A stretch of 64,000 nt of DNA. Origin: JBAXTE01 sp963556065. GTDB taxonomy: Bacteria; Bacteroidota; Bacteroidia; Bacteroidales; WCHB1-69. Each line of letters starts with the position of its first letter. The stretch's first letter is position 1. Of this stretch, positions 55,586-62,867 are shown in pieces. The DNA is taken from assembly GCA_963556065.3 (NCBI GenBank), contig CAUVYH020000024.1, positions 1 through 64,000 on the forward strand, written 5' to 3'. A model generated the notes under the pieces. It saw only the letters and a program-made list of their open reading frames with translations. It was not told the DNA's origin and made no database searches. The position numbers and the translations under genes were made by a program.

Positions 55586-56746
55586 TTGAAAAAACGAATT
55601 GCTATATTAGGTTCTACAGGTTCTATAGGTACTCAAACACTCGAAGTGGTGGATGCACATCCCGATCGGTTTCAGGTGGAAGTACTCACAGCTATGAATA
55701 ACGCCGACTTACTTATACGGCAAGCATTAAAATATCAGCCTAACGCAGTGGTCGTTGCCAACGAGGCAAAATACGATGAGGTTCAGAAAGCGCTGCAATA
55801 TACGGATGTAAAAGTGTTTGCAGGTGAATCATCATTGGTGGACATTGTAGAAATGGAGTCCATCGATCTTGTGGTGATGGCTCTGGTGGGTTACAGTGGA
55901 CTGAAACCTACGGTAAATGCCCTTAAACATCACAAACTAATCGCATTGTCCAATAAAGAGGTGCTGGTAGTAGCAGGTGAACTGATTACCTTGATGGCTA
56001 TGGAGAATAATATTCCCATTTTTCCGGTAGATTCCGAGCACTCTGCAATATTTCAGTGTTTGGTGGGAGAGTATCATAATCCCATCGAAAAATTGATATT
56101 AACAGCTTCGGGTGGCCCTTTTCGAGGCAAGTCCGTCGATTTTTTAAACACGGTAACTGTAGCGCAGGCATTAAATCATCCCAATTGGAGCATGGGAAAT
56201 AAGGTTACCATCGATTCCGCTTCGCTTATGAATAAAGGGCTTGAAGTGATAGAGGCACACTGGTTGTTTCAGGTTCCGGTTTCAAAAATCGAAGTGTTGG
56301 TGCATCCTCAGTCGGTGGTCCACAGCATGGTTCAGTTTTCCGATGGGTCGATAAAAGCCCAATTGGGTATTCCCGACATGAAACTGCCTATTATGTACGC
56401 ACTATCTTTTCCGGAACGGCTTCAATCGCCATTTCCTCGCCTTAATTTCGACGATTACAGTACATTAACTTTCGAAAAACCCGATCTGAAAGTGTTTCGG
56501 AATTTGGATATAGCCTATCAATCAATCGCTCAGGGGGGGAATACTCCTTGTGTTATGAATGCGGCCAACGAAATTGCAGTGCACTCATTTTTAAAGGATA
56601 GAATCTCGTTTCTTCAAATATCCGACGTAATTGAACATACCATTACAAAAATGAGTTTTATTGCCAAACCGACATTAAATGATTATTTTCAAACAGATAA
56701 AGAATCTCGCATTATTGCATCACAATTTATAAATCAACACGTATGA
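55586..56746 (+). CDS. dxr: 1-deoxy-D-xylulose-5-phosphate reductoisomerase
   Basis: Dxr makes MEP, the committed step of non-mevalonate isoprenoid synthesis, in the cytoplasm. The start codon is TTG (KKRIAILGSTGSIGTQTLEVV, NADPH-binding). LSNKEVLVVAGEL, PVDSEHSAIFQCL (D and E metal ligands), TASGGPFRGKS and IDSASLMNKGLEVIEAHWLF are active-site blocks. The 386-residue length is normal. It overlaps rseP by 4 bases, as is common in Bacteroidota. Confidence 0.96.
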   Translation: MKKRIAILGSTGSIGTQTLEVVDAHPDRFQVEVLTAMNNADLLIRQALKYQPNAVVVANEAKYDEVQKALQYTDVKVFAGESSLVDIVEMESIDLVVMALVGYSGLKPTVNALKHHKLIALSNKEVLVVAGELITLMAMENNIPIFPVDSEHSAIFQCLVGEYHNPIEKLILTASGGPFRGKSVDFLNTVTVAQALNHPNWSMGNKVTIDSASLMNKGLEVIEAHWLFQVPVSKIEVLVHPQSVVHSMVQFSDGSIKAQLGIPDMKLPIMYALSFPERLQSPFPRLNFDDYSTLTFEKPDLKVFRNLDIAYQSIAQGGNTPCVMNAANEIAVHSFLKDRISFLQISDVIEHTITKMSFIAKPTLNDYFQTDKESRIIASQFINQHV

Positions 56747-58059
56747 CTATTCTAATTATGGTTGCCCAGCTAATTATGGGGCTTTCAATTTTGGTTTTAC
56801 TTCACGAATTCGGACATTTTTTGGCAGCTCGTGCTTTCGGTATAAAAGTAGAGAAATTTTATCTCTTCTTCGATGCATGGGGATTCAAATTATTTAAGTT
56901 TACGTATAAAGAAACGGAATATGGTATCGGCTGGTTGCCACTGGGCGGTTATGTTAAAATTGCCGGTATGATTGACGAGTCAATGGACAAGGAAAAACTT
57001 AAGGAACCCGTTCAGCCTTGGGAATTTAGAGCAAAGCCTGCATGGCAGCGATTAATTGTGATGATTGCAGGAGTAACGGTGAATTTGATTTTGGGGGTGA
57101 TTCTGTTTACCATGGTGATTATGGTATATGAAAAAGAATATGTTCCCAATTCGGCCATAGATAAAGGAATCTATGCTTACGAACTGGGGCGTAAAGTTGG
57201 ATTCGAGACCGGTGATAAAATTATTTCCGTAAATGGAGAAAAAGTTGAACGTTACAAAGATGCCTCCTCAATGCTTCTTATATTGGGAGCAAACGTGCAG
57301 GTAGATCGTAATGGCCAGGTGAAAACGATAACGATCGGAGATTCTTTTTATTCCGAATTTAAAAAATCAAAGTACAAAAGATTATTTGATCCATATAGTA
57401 CCGATTGGAAAATAGATACAGTGTACCCTGGTAAACCTGCCGATAAAGCCGGATTTAAAACCAACGACCGGCCTATAGCCGTTAACGATACGCTGTTGAT
57501 TGAAACGCAGGGAGCATTTACTGAAAGCCTGCGCAAGAATGCCGGAAAGCAGGTTAAAGTTACGGTACTTCGTAATGCTCGGAAGTTCGATTTGATGGTA
57601 ACTCCCGATTCTGCCGGTAAAATATACGTTGCAATTATCGATCATCAATTTCCGACTAAACCGTATAGCTTTGGACAATCCATTAAATACGGTTGGAGTG
57701 ACGCTATGGATATGTTGACCCTAAATATTAAGGGGATGGGGAAAATTTTTAGTGGGGAGGAAAAAGCAACGGAATCGCTCAGCGGACCTATTGGAATTGC
57801 TCAAATATATGGAGGTGTGTGGGATTGGCATAAGTTCTGGTACATCACAGGATTACTCTCCCTGATTCTTGCATTTATGAACATCCTTCCAATTCCTGCG
57901 TTAGATGGTGGCCATGTGCTTTTTCTTATCATTGAAGCCGTCACGGGTAAAACTTTCTCCGATAAATTTATGGAACGTGTTCAAATGATAGGGATGGCAT
58001 TACTAATCGGATTGATGGTGTTTGCTTTTGGCGTGGATATCTTTAAACTGTTCAGATAG
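56743..58059 (+). CDS. rseP: RIP metalloprotease RseP (site-2 protease family)
   Basis: This 438-residue inner-membrane zinc protease has HEFGH at 21-25, a GIGWLPLGGYVKIAGM segment, a central periplasmic PDZ-like part (about 140-330), and the LDGGH second metal site (NILPIPALDGGHVLFL) near 385. It cleaves anti-sigma factors or remnant signal peptides in the membrane. It overlaps dxr (ATGA). The long gap after its stop begins with the hairpin repeat block at 58091. Confidence 0.95.
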   Translation: MTILIMVAQLIMGLSILVLLHEFGHFLAARAFGIKVEKFYLFFDAWGFKLFKFTYKETEYGIGWLPLGGYVKIAGMIDESMDKEKLKEPVQPWEFRAKPAWQRLIVMIAGVTVNLILGVILFTMVIMVYEKEYVPNSAIDKGIYAYELGRKVGFETGDKIISVNGEKVERYKDASSMLLILGANVQVDRNGQVKTITIGDSFYSEFKKSKYKRLFDPYSTDWKIDTVYPGKPADKAGFKTNDRPIAVNDTLLIETQGAFTESLRKNAGKQVKVTVLRNARKFDLMVTPDSAGKIYVAIIDHQFPTKPYSFGQSIKYGWSDAMDMLTLNIKGMGKIFSGEEKATESLSGPIGIAQIYGGVWDWHKFWYITGLLSLILAFMNILPIPALDGGHVLFLIIEAVTGKTFSDKFMERVQMIGMALLIGLMVFAFGVDIFKLFR

Positions 58060-58090
58060 ATATTTTTTCGGTTTTTTCGGTTTCTCCCAT

Positions 58091-58233
58091 CCGGTTATTT
58101 CGGCTTCGCTCAATAACCGGGTGGAAGCATCAACGGCGATTGAGCGGAGTCGAAAGCGCCCAGCCGAAGGAAGTGTCAATATACCGGCGATTGAGCGGAG
58201 TCGAAGTCGCCAATTCAAGTAGTCGAAATCGCC
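58091..58233 (+). repeat. hairpin repeat block A upstream of the GIY-YIG gene
   Basis: A block of REP-like hairpins. Hairpin 1 (58091-58120) pairs CCGGTTATT with AATAACCGG around a 12-base loop. Hairpins 2 (58135-58160) and 3 (58186-58211), 51 bases apart, have arms GGCGATT and AAGCGCC or AGTCGCC around loop GAGCGGAGTCGA. A half-unit AGTCGAAATCGCC is at 58221-58233. Hairpin 1 is in the opposite orientation: its loop reads as GAGCGAAGCCGA on the other strand. Block B (58604-58752) repeats the same order. Confidence 0.9.
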
Positions 58234-58258
58234 AAGGTGACTCCAAAATTATTCGGAT

Positions 58259-58582
58259 ATGAAAGGATATATGTATATTTTACTTTGTGCGAATGGAAAT
58301 TACTATACTGGGAGTACAATCGATTTGGAACGCAGATTGCGAGAACATCAAAGTGGTCAAGGTGCAATATATACCAGAATGAATCTTCCGGTTGAGTTGG
58401 TCTATTATGAAGAATATGATAGGATAGATACTGCTTTTTATCGAGAAAAGCAGGTTCAGGGTTGGAGCAAGAAGAAAAAAGAGGCATTGATTAATGGTGA
58501 TTTTGAGAAGTTGCACCAAGAAGCTGAATGTAAAAATGAAACTCATTATCTTCGGAGGTGTAAACTAAAACAACCAAAATAA
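58259..58582 (+). CDS. GIY-YIG nuclease family protein
   Basis: This 107-residue protein is a single GIY-YIG domain of the UPF0213 type. GYMYILLC (GIY block) and YYTGS (YIG block, residues 15-19) are followed by the catalytic Arg in LERRLREHQ (about R26), and Glu63 in FYREKQVQGW supplies the metal site. All the main residues of the fold are present. The C-terminal tail is Lys-rich. The gene sits exactly between two hairpin repeat blocks, 25 bases after block A and 21 bases before block B. Homing-endonuclease-like or repeat-processing roles are possible; the family's function is not settled. Confidence 0.9.
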   Translation: MKGYMYILLCANGNYYTGSTIDLERRLREHQSGQGAIYTRMNLPVELVYYEEYDRIDTAFYREKQVQGWSKKKKEALINGDFEKLHQEAECKNETHYLRRCKLKQPK

Positions 58583-58603
58583 TTTCAATCATTTTGCCCC
58601 TCT

Positions 58604-58752
58604 CTCGGTTATTTCGGCTTCGCTCAATAACCGAGTGGGAGTGTCAATATACTGGCGATTGAGCGCAGCCGAAAGCGCCTAGCCGAAGGGAGTGCCAATA
58701 TACCGGCGATTGAGCGTAGCCGAAAGCGCCAAAACAAGCAGTCGAAATCGCC
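58604..58752 (+). repeat. hairpin repeat block B downstream of the GIY-YIG gene
   Basis: Same structure and order as block A. Hairpin 5 (58604-58635) pairs CTCGGTTATT with AATAACCGAG around the same 12-base loop as hairpin 1. Hairpins 6 (58654-58679) and 7 (58705-58730), 51 bases apart, have loops GAGCGCAGCCGA and GAGCGTAGCCGA. A half-unit AGTCGAAATCGCC is at 58740-58752. The spacer GGAGTG(T/C)CAATATAC is shared with block A. Confidence 0.9.
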
Positions 58753-58851
58753 AAACGGAGCAAGAACTCAATTTTTTTATTTTTATAAAAATTTGTTTTC
58801 TGAATAAATAATTGTAATTTTATTCATTGATAAATGACTAAAAAATCAGCA

Positions 58852-59709
58852 ATGAAGAAAATATACTTTTCACTATCCATTTTATTCATAAGTATTGTTG
58901 CCAAAGCCGGATTTGATCCCACTGCTCGTGGTGGCAGGTCTGTTGGGATGACCTATAATTCCGTTACGGCAACCGATTTCTGGGGCGTGTTTAACAATCA
59001 GGCTGCCATGGCTTGGGATGCCAAACTTTCGGCCGGTGCATTTTTTGAAAACAAATTCTCTGTTTCGGAAATGAATAGCCGTGGGTTCGGACTCACTTTG
59101 CCGGCTACTCAACACGACGCTTTCGGGCTCACATTTTCGCAATACGGTTATTCCGCATACAGCGAAACAAAAGTGGGAGTATCGTATGCCAAAGCTTTTG
59201 CCAATAGGGTAGCCGCCGGACTACAGTTTGATTACCTGCGTACCGCTTCGTCACTCGAAAATGGGAGTAAAGGAGTTTTTACCTTCGAGTTTGGTCTGCA
59301 ATCAAAAGTAAGCAGAAAAATGACGATCGGGTTTTATGCCTTTAATCCTATTCACAGTGTGCTGAGCGATTATAACGGATACACCGAATATGTTCCTGTT
59401 GTGATACGTTTTGGCCTTGCTTACCAGTTTTCCGATAAATTCACTCTCGAAACCGAAATCGAAAAAGATTTGCATAACGATGCAATAATCCGTGTTGGTG
59501 GCGATTATAAGCTAAATGATATGTTTTACGTTCGGGGTGGAATTTCCACCGGAGTAGTTCAATATTCGTTTGGCATCGGCGCAAAATGGAAAAATTTATC
59601 TTTCGATATTTCTTCTGCATATCATCAGGTTTTAGGAGTAAGTCCGGCGGTTTCTTTGCATTATGATTTTTCTAAATTGATATCGAAGAAATCGAAATCA
59701 TCCTTATAA
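58852..59709 (+). CDS. outer-membrane beta-barrel protein (PorV/PorQ or FadL-like)
   Basis: From the ATG at 58852 (MKKIYFSLSILFISIVAKAGFD, signal peptide) this is a 285-residue beta-barrel-type protein; an upstream Met six codons earlier also exists. The N-terminal ARGGRSVGMTYNSVTATDFWGVFNNQAAMAW resembles the start of PorV/PorQ and FadL-type barrels, followed by regular amphipathic strands (FGLTFSQYGYSAYSETKVGVSYAKAF, GLQFDYLRTAS). No known T9SS core gene is beside it, so I give only the general class. The next HhH-barrel protein begins 12 bases later. Confidence 0.72.
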   Translation: MKKIYFSLSILFISIVAKAGFDPTARGGRSVGMTYNSVTATDFWGVFNNQAAMAWDAKLSAGAFFENKFSVSEMNSRGFGLTLPATQHDAFGLTFSQYGYSAYSETKVGVSYAKAFANRVAAGLQFDYLRTASSLENGSKGVFTFEFGLQSKVSRKMTIGFYAFNPIHSVLSDYNGYTEYVPVVIRFGLAYQFSDKFTLETEIEKDLHNDAIIRVGGDYKLNDMFYVRGGISTGVVQYSFGIGAKWKNLSFDISSAYHQVLGVSPAVSLHYDFSKLISKKSKSSL

Positions 59710-59721
59710 ATCGGATTTATT

Positions 59722-61854
59722 ATGGAAAAATTAATATATTTCGATTTCAACACTAAACGGAGTACGGTTTTAGTTAGGCTTTCAACCTTATGCTTGTGCT
59801 TCTTTGCGTTGCTTTTTTTTAGTTCCACAGCGTTGGCTCAGGTGAATGACTCCATCCCTGTGGATCAGCAAACGGAACAGCTCATAGAGGATATTTCGGA
59901 AGCTAACGACGGGGCTGACATCGATTATTCCGAAATCACCGAGGAACTTTCCTTTTATCTCGAAAATCCATTGAACCTGAATACTGCTGATCCGGACATA
60001 CTAAAACGTGTGTTTTTACTCAATGATTTTCAGGTATATAAACTAAAAGCGTACATTTCTACAACAGGAGAATTGGTCACGTTATACGAACTCAACAACA
60101 TCGAAGGATATGATTTGGAAACCATATACCGAATTCTTCCTTACGTCACGGTGGCTCCATCTTTAAGTCCGTATGCCATTAATTTGAAAGATGTGTTTAA
60201 ATATGGTCGCCATCAGCTGTTTGTAAGATATACCCAAGTGTTGGAAGAGCAAAAAGGATACTCCGCAGCCTCCGATTCCTTGTTGGCAGCGAATCCTAAT
60301 GCCAGATATCTAGGCGGTCCGCAGAAAATTTACACCAAATACGGATTTAACTACCGCAATAAAATCCGTTTTGGAATCACTGCCGAGAAAGATCCCGGTG
60401 AAGAGTTTTTTGCCGGCACTCAGAAGAATGGATTCGATTTTTATTCCGCTCATTTGTTTTTAAAAGATTTTGGAATTGTAAAAGCTCTTGCTTTAGGCGA
60501 TTATCAGCTTCAGTTCGGACAGGGACTGGCAATATGGAACGGGCTAAGCATGGGCAAGACCGTCGGAAACTTGCAAAAAAATCCTGTTGGGCTGAAACCG
60601 TTCACCTCCTCCGACGAGAATAACTTTATGCGGGGTGCTGCTACAACTTTAGGGTACAAGAATTTTAAATTAACCATGTTTTATTCCTATCATTATATCG
60701 ATGGTAATTTAGGAGATACACTCTCTTCCGAAGAAAGTTATATCACGTCGATTCAGGAGACCGGATATCATCGAACAGCTGCCGAAGTTCAAGATAAACA
60801 TGCCATTAGCGAACAATTATATGGGGCTCATCTTGATTATAAAACGGAACACTTTCGATTGGGAGGCACCTTTGCCAATTCCGATTACGGCATGGATTTA
60901 AACAAGAATCTAGTTCCCTATAATCAGTACGAATTTGTAGGAAAACATAATCAAAACATGAGCTTCGATTATAGTTGGATGTATCACGGAACTTCGTTTT
61001 TCGGTGAAGCGGCGATGAGTTCGAATGGAGGTTGGGCCATGATTAATGGGGCTTCGTTGCATCCCGATCCGTTGGTGAATATATCGCTGGTGCATCGTTA
61101 TTATCAACGCGATTATCAGCCGATTCAGGGAACTGCCTTTGGGGAAAATTCCAAAAATGCCAACGAACATGCCTTGTATCTAGGAACAAACATTATCCTG
61201 AACTCTAAAATTACACTCGATGCGTATGCCGATATGTTCTCCTTCCCGTGGCTTCGTTACCGGGTGGACGCTCCATCGTCGGGCACCGAATACCTTGTTC
61301 AGTTGAACTATACACCCTCTCGAAACACGCAGATGTATGTGCGATACCGCGAAACCAACAAGTCGATAAATTTAACCGACGACGTTTTACTGAATAGGGT
61401 AGTGGGAACCGAAAAGAGCTCATTTAGATATCACATTTCTTATAAACCGATACGTAACCTGACGTTGAAGAACCGGCTCGAAATCGCCACTTTTAAAACC
61501 GGCGATAAAGGCGTGGATTTCGGGTATTTGGCATATCAGGATGCGGGCTATTCGTTCTCTAAAATTCCGCTGACCGTTTCCGGACGTTTCGCCGTATTCA
61601 ACACCGATTCGTATGATGCCCGCCTCTATGCCTTCGAGAGCGATGTCCTCTATGCATATTCCATTCCGGCATACTATTACAAGGGAACCCGCACTTACCT
61701 GTTGTTGAAATATAGCATTTCGCGAAATATCGACTGCTGGTTCCGGATTTCTCAAACCTGGTATGCCGACGAAGATACCATCAGTTCCGGATTAGACGAG
61801 ATTTCGGGACACAACAAAACGGATATTCACGCTCAGATAAGGCTGAAATTCTAA
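59722..61854 (+). CDS. helix-hairpin-helix domain outer-membrane-type protein
   Basis: This 710-residue protein has an N-terminal membrane or signal segment (about 19-40, ending SSTALAQ), then a ComEA-like helix-hairpin-helix region (about 75-140: NPLNLNTADPDILKRVFLLNDFQ, YISTTGELVTLYELNNIEGYDLETI), and a C-terminal beta-strand-rich body ending in DIHAQIRLKF, typical of barrel proteins with a terminal Phe. Bacteroidota encode many such proteins. Function is unknown. It is probably in an operon with the preceding barrel gene (12 bases). Confidence 0.8.
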   Translation: MEKLIYFDFNTKRSTVLVRLSTLCLCFFALLFFSSTALAQVNDSIPVDQQTEQLIEDISEANDGADIDYSEITEELSFYLENPLNLNTADPDILKRVFLLNDFQVYKLKAYISTTGELVTLYELNNIEGYDLETIYRILPYVTVAPSLSPYAINLKDVFKYGRHQLFVRYTQVLEEQKGYSAASDSLLAANPNARYLGGPQKIYTKYGFNYRNKIRFGITAEKDPGEEFFAGTQKNGFDFYSAHLFLKDFGIVKALALGDYQLQFGQGLAIWNGLSMGKTVGNLQKNPVGLKPFTSSDENNFMRGAATTLGYKNFKLTMFYSYHYIDGNLGDTLSSEESYITSIQETGYHRTAAEVQDKHAISEQLYGAHLDYKTEHFRLGGTFANSDYGMDLNKNLVPYNQYEFVGKHNQNMSFDYSWMYHGTSFFGEAAMSSNGGWAMINGASLHPDPLVNISLVHRYYQRDYQPIQGTAFGENSKNANEHALYLGTNIILNSKITLDAYADMFSFPWLRYRVDAPSSGTEYLVQLNYTPSRNTQMYVRYRETNKSINLTDDVLLNRVVGTEKSSFRYHISYKPIRNLTLKNRLEIATFKTGDKGVDFGYLAYQDAGYSFSKIPLTVSGRFAVFNTDSYDARLYAFESDVLYAYSIPAYYYKGTRTYLLLKYSISRNIDCWFRISQTWYADEDTISSGLDEISGHNKTDIHAQIRLKF

Positions 61855-61931
61855 TTGCCAAGCAAACCTCTTTTTATGCTCTATTGATAAATTTCATGAC
61901 GTTGTAGGCGCAAAATGTTGGCAGACACTTT

Positions 61932-62004
61932 TGTCATTCTGAACGCAGTGAAGAATCTACAGATGCTACTGTAGTTTATCCTGAAAATCGGGATCAGCAT
62001 GACA
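61932..62004. repeat. composite REP-like hairpin unit
   Basis: The outer arms TGTCATTCTGA (61932-61942) and TCAGCATGACA (61994-62004) pair with one mismatch. Inside, ATTCT and AGAAT (61936-61940 with 61952-61956) enclose GAACGCAGTGA, a loop close to the GAGCGNAGYCGA of the 58-kb hairpins. CTACAG and CTGTAG also pair at about 61957-61974. Confidence 0.65.
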
Positions 62005-62032
62005 CGAACAAACAAACCTAATCATCTATACC

Positions 62033-62343
62033 GCGTAGCCCTAAAACCTCTAAAATTGCTAAAACCCTTGCGGGGTAAGCCGTGGAGGAGTGAGCGAGCC
62101 CTTACAAGCAAACAATTTTAGAAACAATTAGCAATGCAGCAAGGGCGTTTACGTTTATCCGTCAGCTGACGGATACTACCTTGCTAAAGCATTGCTTTTG
62201 TTTATGAAATCAATGAAAAAACATCGCATTCACTCCTCCTAGACTTTTTGGATACTTTTGTGGCAATGACAAAAGTATCAATTGACAAGCAAAAAACTTT
62301 GAATAAAGCAAAATACTGCGTAGCCCTAAAACCTCTAAAATTG
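62033..62343 (+). repeat. 26-base direct repeat, two copies
   Basis: Identical 26-base copies lie at 62033-62058 and 62318-62343, beginning GCGTAGCCCTAAAACC and ending TCTAAAATTG. Each is preceded by a similar ATAC(C/T). They are 285 bases apart. Confidence 0.8.
62130..62196. repeat. inverted repeat with central 18-base palindrome
   Basis: Arms AGCAATGC-A-GCAAGG (62130-62144) and CCTTGC-TAAA-GCATTGCT (62179-62196) are complementary apart from short bulges. In the middle is the perfect palindrome ATCCGTCAGCTGACGGAT (62157-62174). Cruciform or hairpin formation is expected. Confidence 0.75.
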
Positions 62344-62456
62344 TGGGTATTGCCTTGTTGATGAGGCGAAGCCTGTGTCAGTGGGAATGATGAAAAATTA
62401 CAAAATAAAAACTGCCGTCTAACGCTGAACCGATCCGTCAGACCTGTACTGCGATG

Positions 62457-62561
62457 CGTTGAGCATGCCGAAACGAGCAAAGTCGAAGTATGACGGAGAG
62501 ATCAAAGCGATGCAGTGCGATGTGTTACGGTACCATGCGATGCGTTGAGCCTGTCGAAACG
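62457..62561. repeat. two short hairpins related to the 58-kb family
   Basis: CGTT-GAGCATGCCGA-AACG (62457-62475) and CGTT-GAGCCTGTCGA-AACG (62543-62561) both pair CGTT with AACG around an 11-base loop that resembles the 12-base loop GAGCGNAGYCGA of the hairpins at 58.1 and 58.6 kb. Confidence 0.6.
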
Positions 62562-62696
62562 AGCTTGCCGAACCGAGGATTTTAATTTTGTAGTCTAACG
62601 CTAAAAAAATAATTTTTAGAAGTCCCGTTTAGGGCTAAAAGTGGATAATTATAAAATTTATTTTACTTTTTAACATAAATCAATCCTTTTATTTAA

Positions 62697-62704
62697 TAGG
62701 TTTG
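62697..62704 (+). promoter_or_regulatory. possible -7 box upstream of the Abi-like gene
   Basis: TAGGTTTG matches TAnnTTTG, about 160 bases before the ATG at 62868. The 5-base repeat at 62761 lies between it and the gene. Weak call. Confidence 0.25.
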
Positions 62705-62760
62705 CAACATCAACTTTCCTTCGTTCTTTTCCGCCACGTCAATTAACCCAATATTTAGCC

Positions 62761-62780
62761 TTGATTTGATTTGATTTGAT
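62761..62780 (+). repeat. pentanucleotide tandem repeat (TTGAT)4
   Basis: Four perfect copies of TTGAT, followed by a degenerate fifth, lie in the leader of the Abi-like gene. Copy-number change would alter the leader or promoter spacing. Confidence 0.8.
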
Positions 62781-62867
62781 TTAATTTAAAAACAATGGAT
62801 ATGGGATTTATTGAAAGTGGGGTAAAGTTGGGGATAAGAACTAGTTATGCATAATAGTAAAAAAAAC

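Larger units (their letters stand above)
61855..62867. other. about 1 kb non-coding accessory region with several repeats
   Basis: No convincing gene lies between the HhH gene and the abortive-infection-like gene. The region holds hairpin-type repeats at 61932-62004 and around 62457-62561, an inverted repeat with a perfect central palindrome (62130-62196), a 26-base direct repeat (62033-62058 and 62318-62343), a 5-base tandem repeat (62761-62780), and a 19-codon open frame at 62795-62854. Confidence 0.7.

Noticed and set aside
58091..58752. CRISPR array
   Set aside because: The repeats are hairpins with 51-base spacing in only two units per block, and the spacers are similar to each other instead of unique; no cas gene is present.
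62795..62854. 19-codon open frame before the Abi-like gene as a leader peptide
   Set aside because: Too short to support as a gene; no regulatory codons or conservation can be shown from one sequence.
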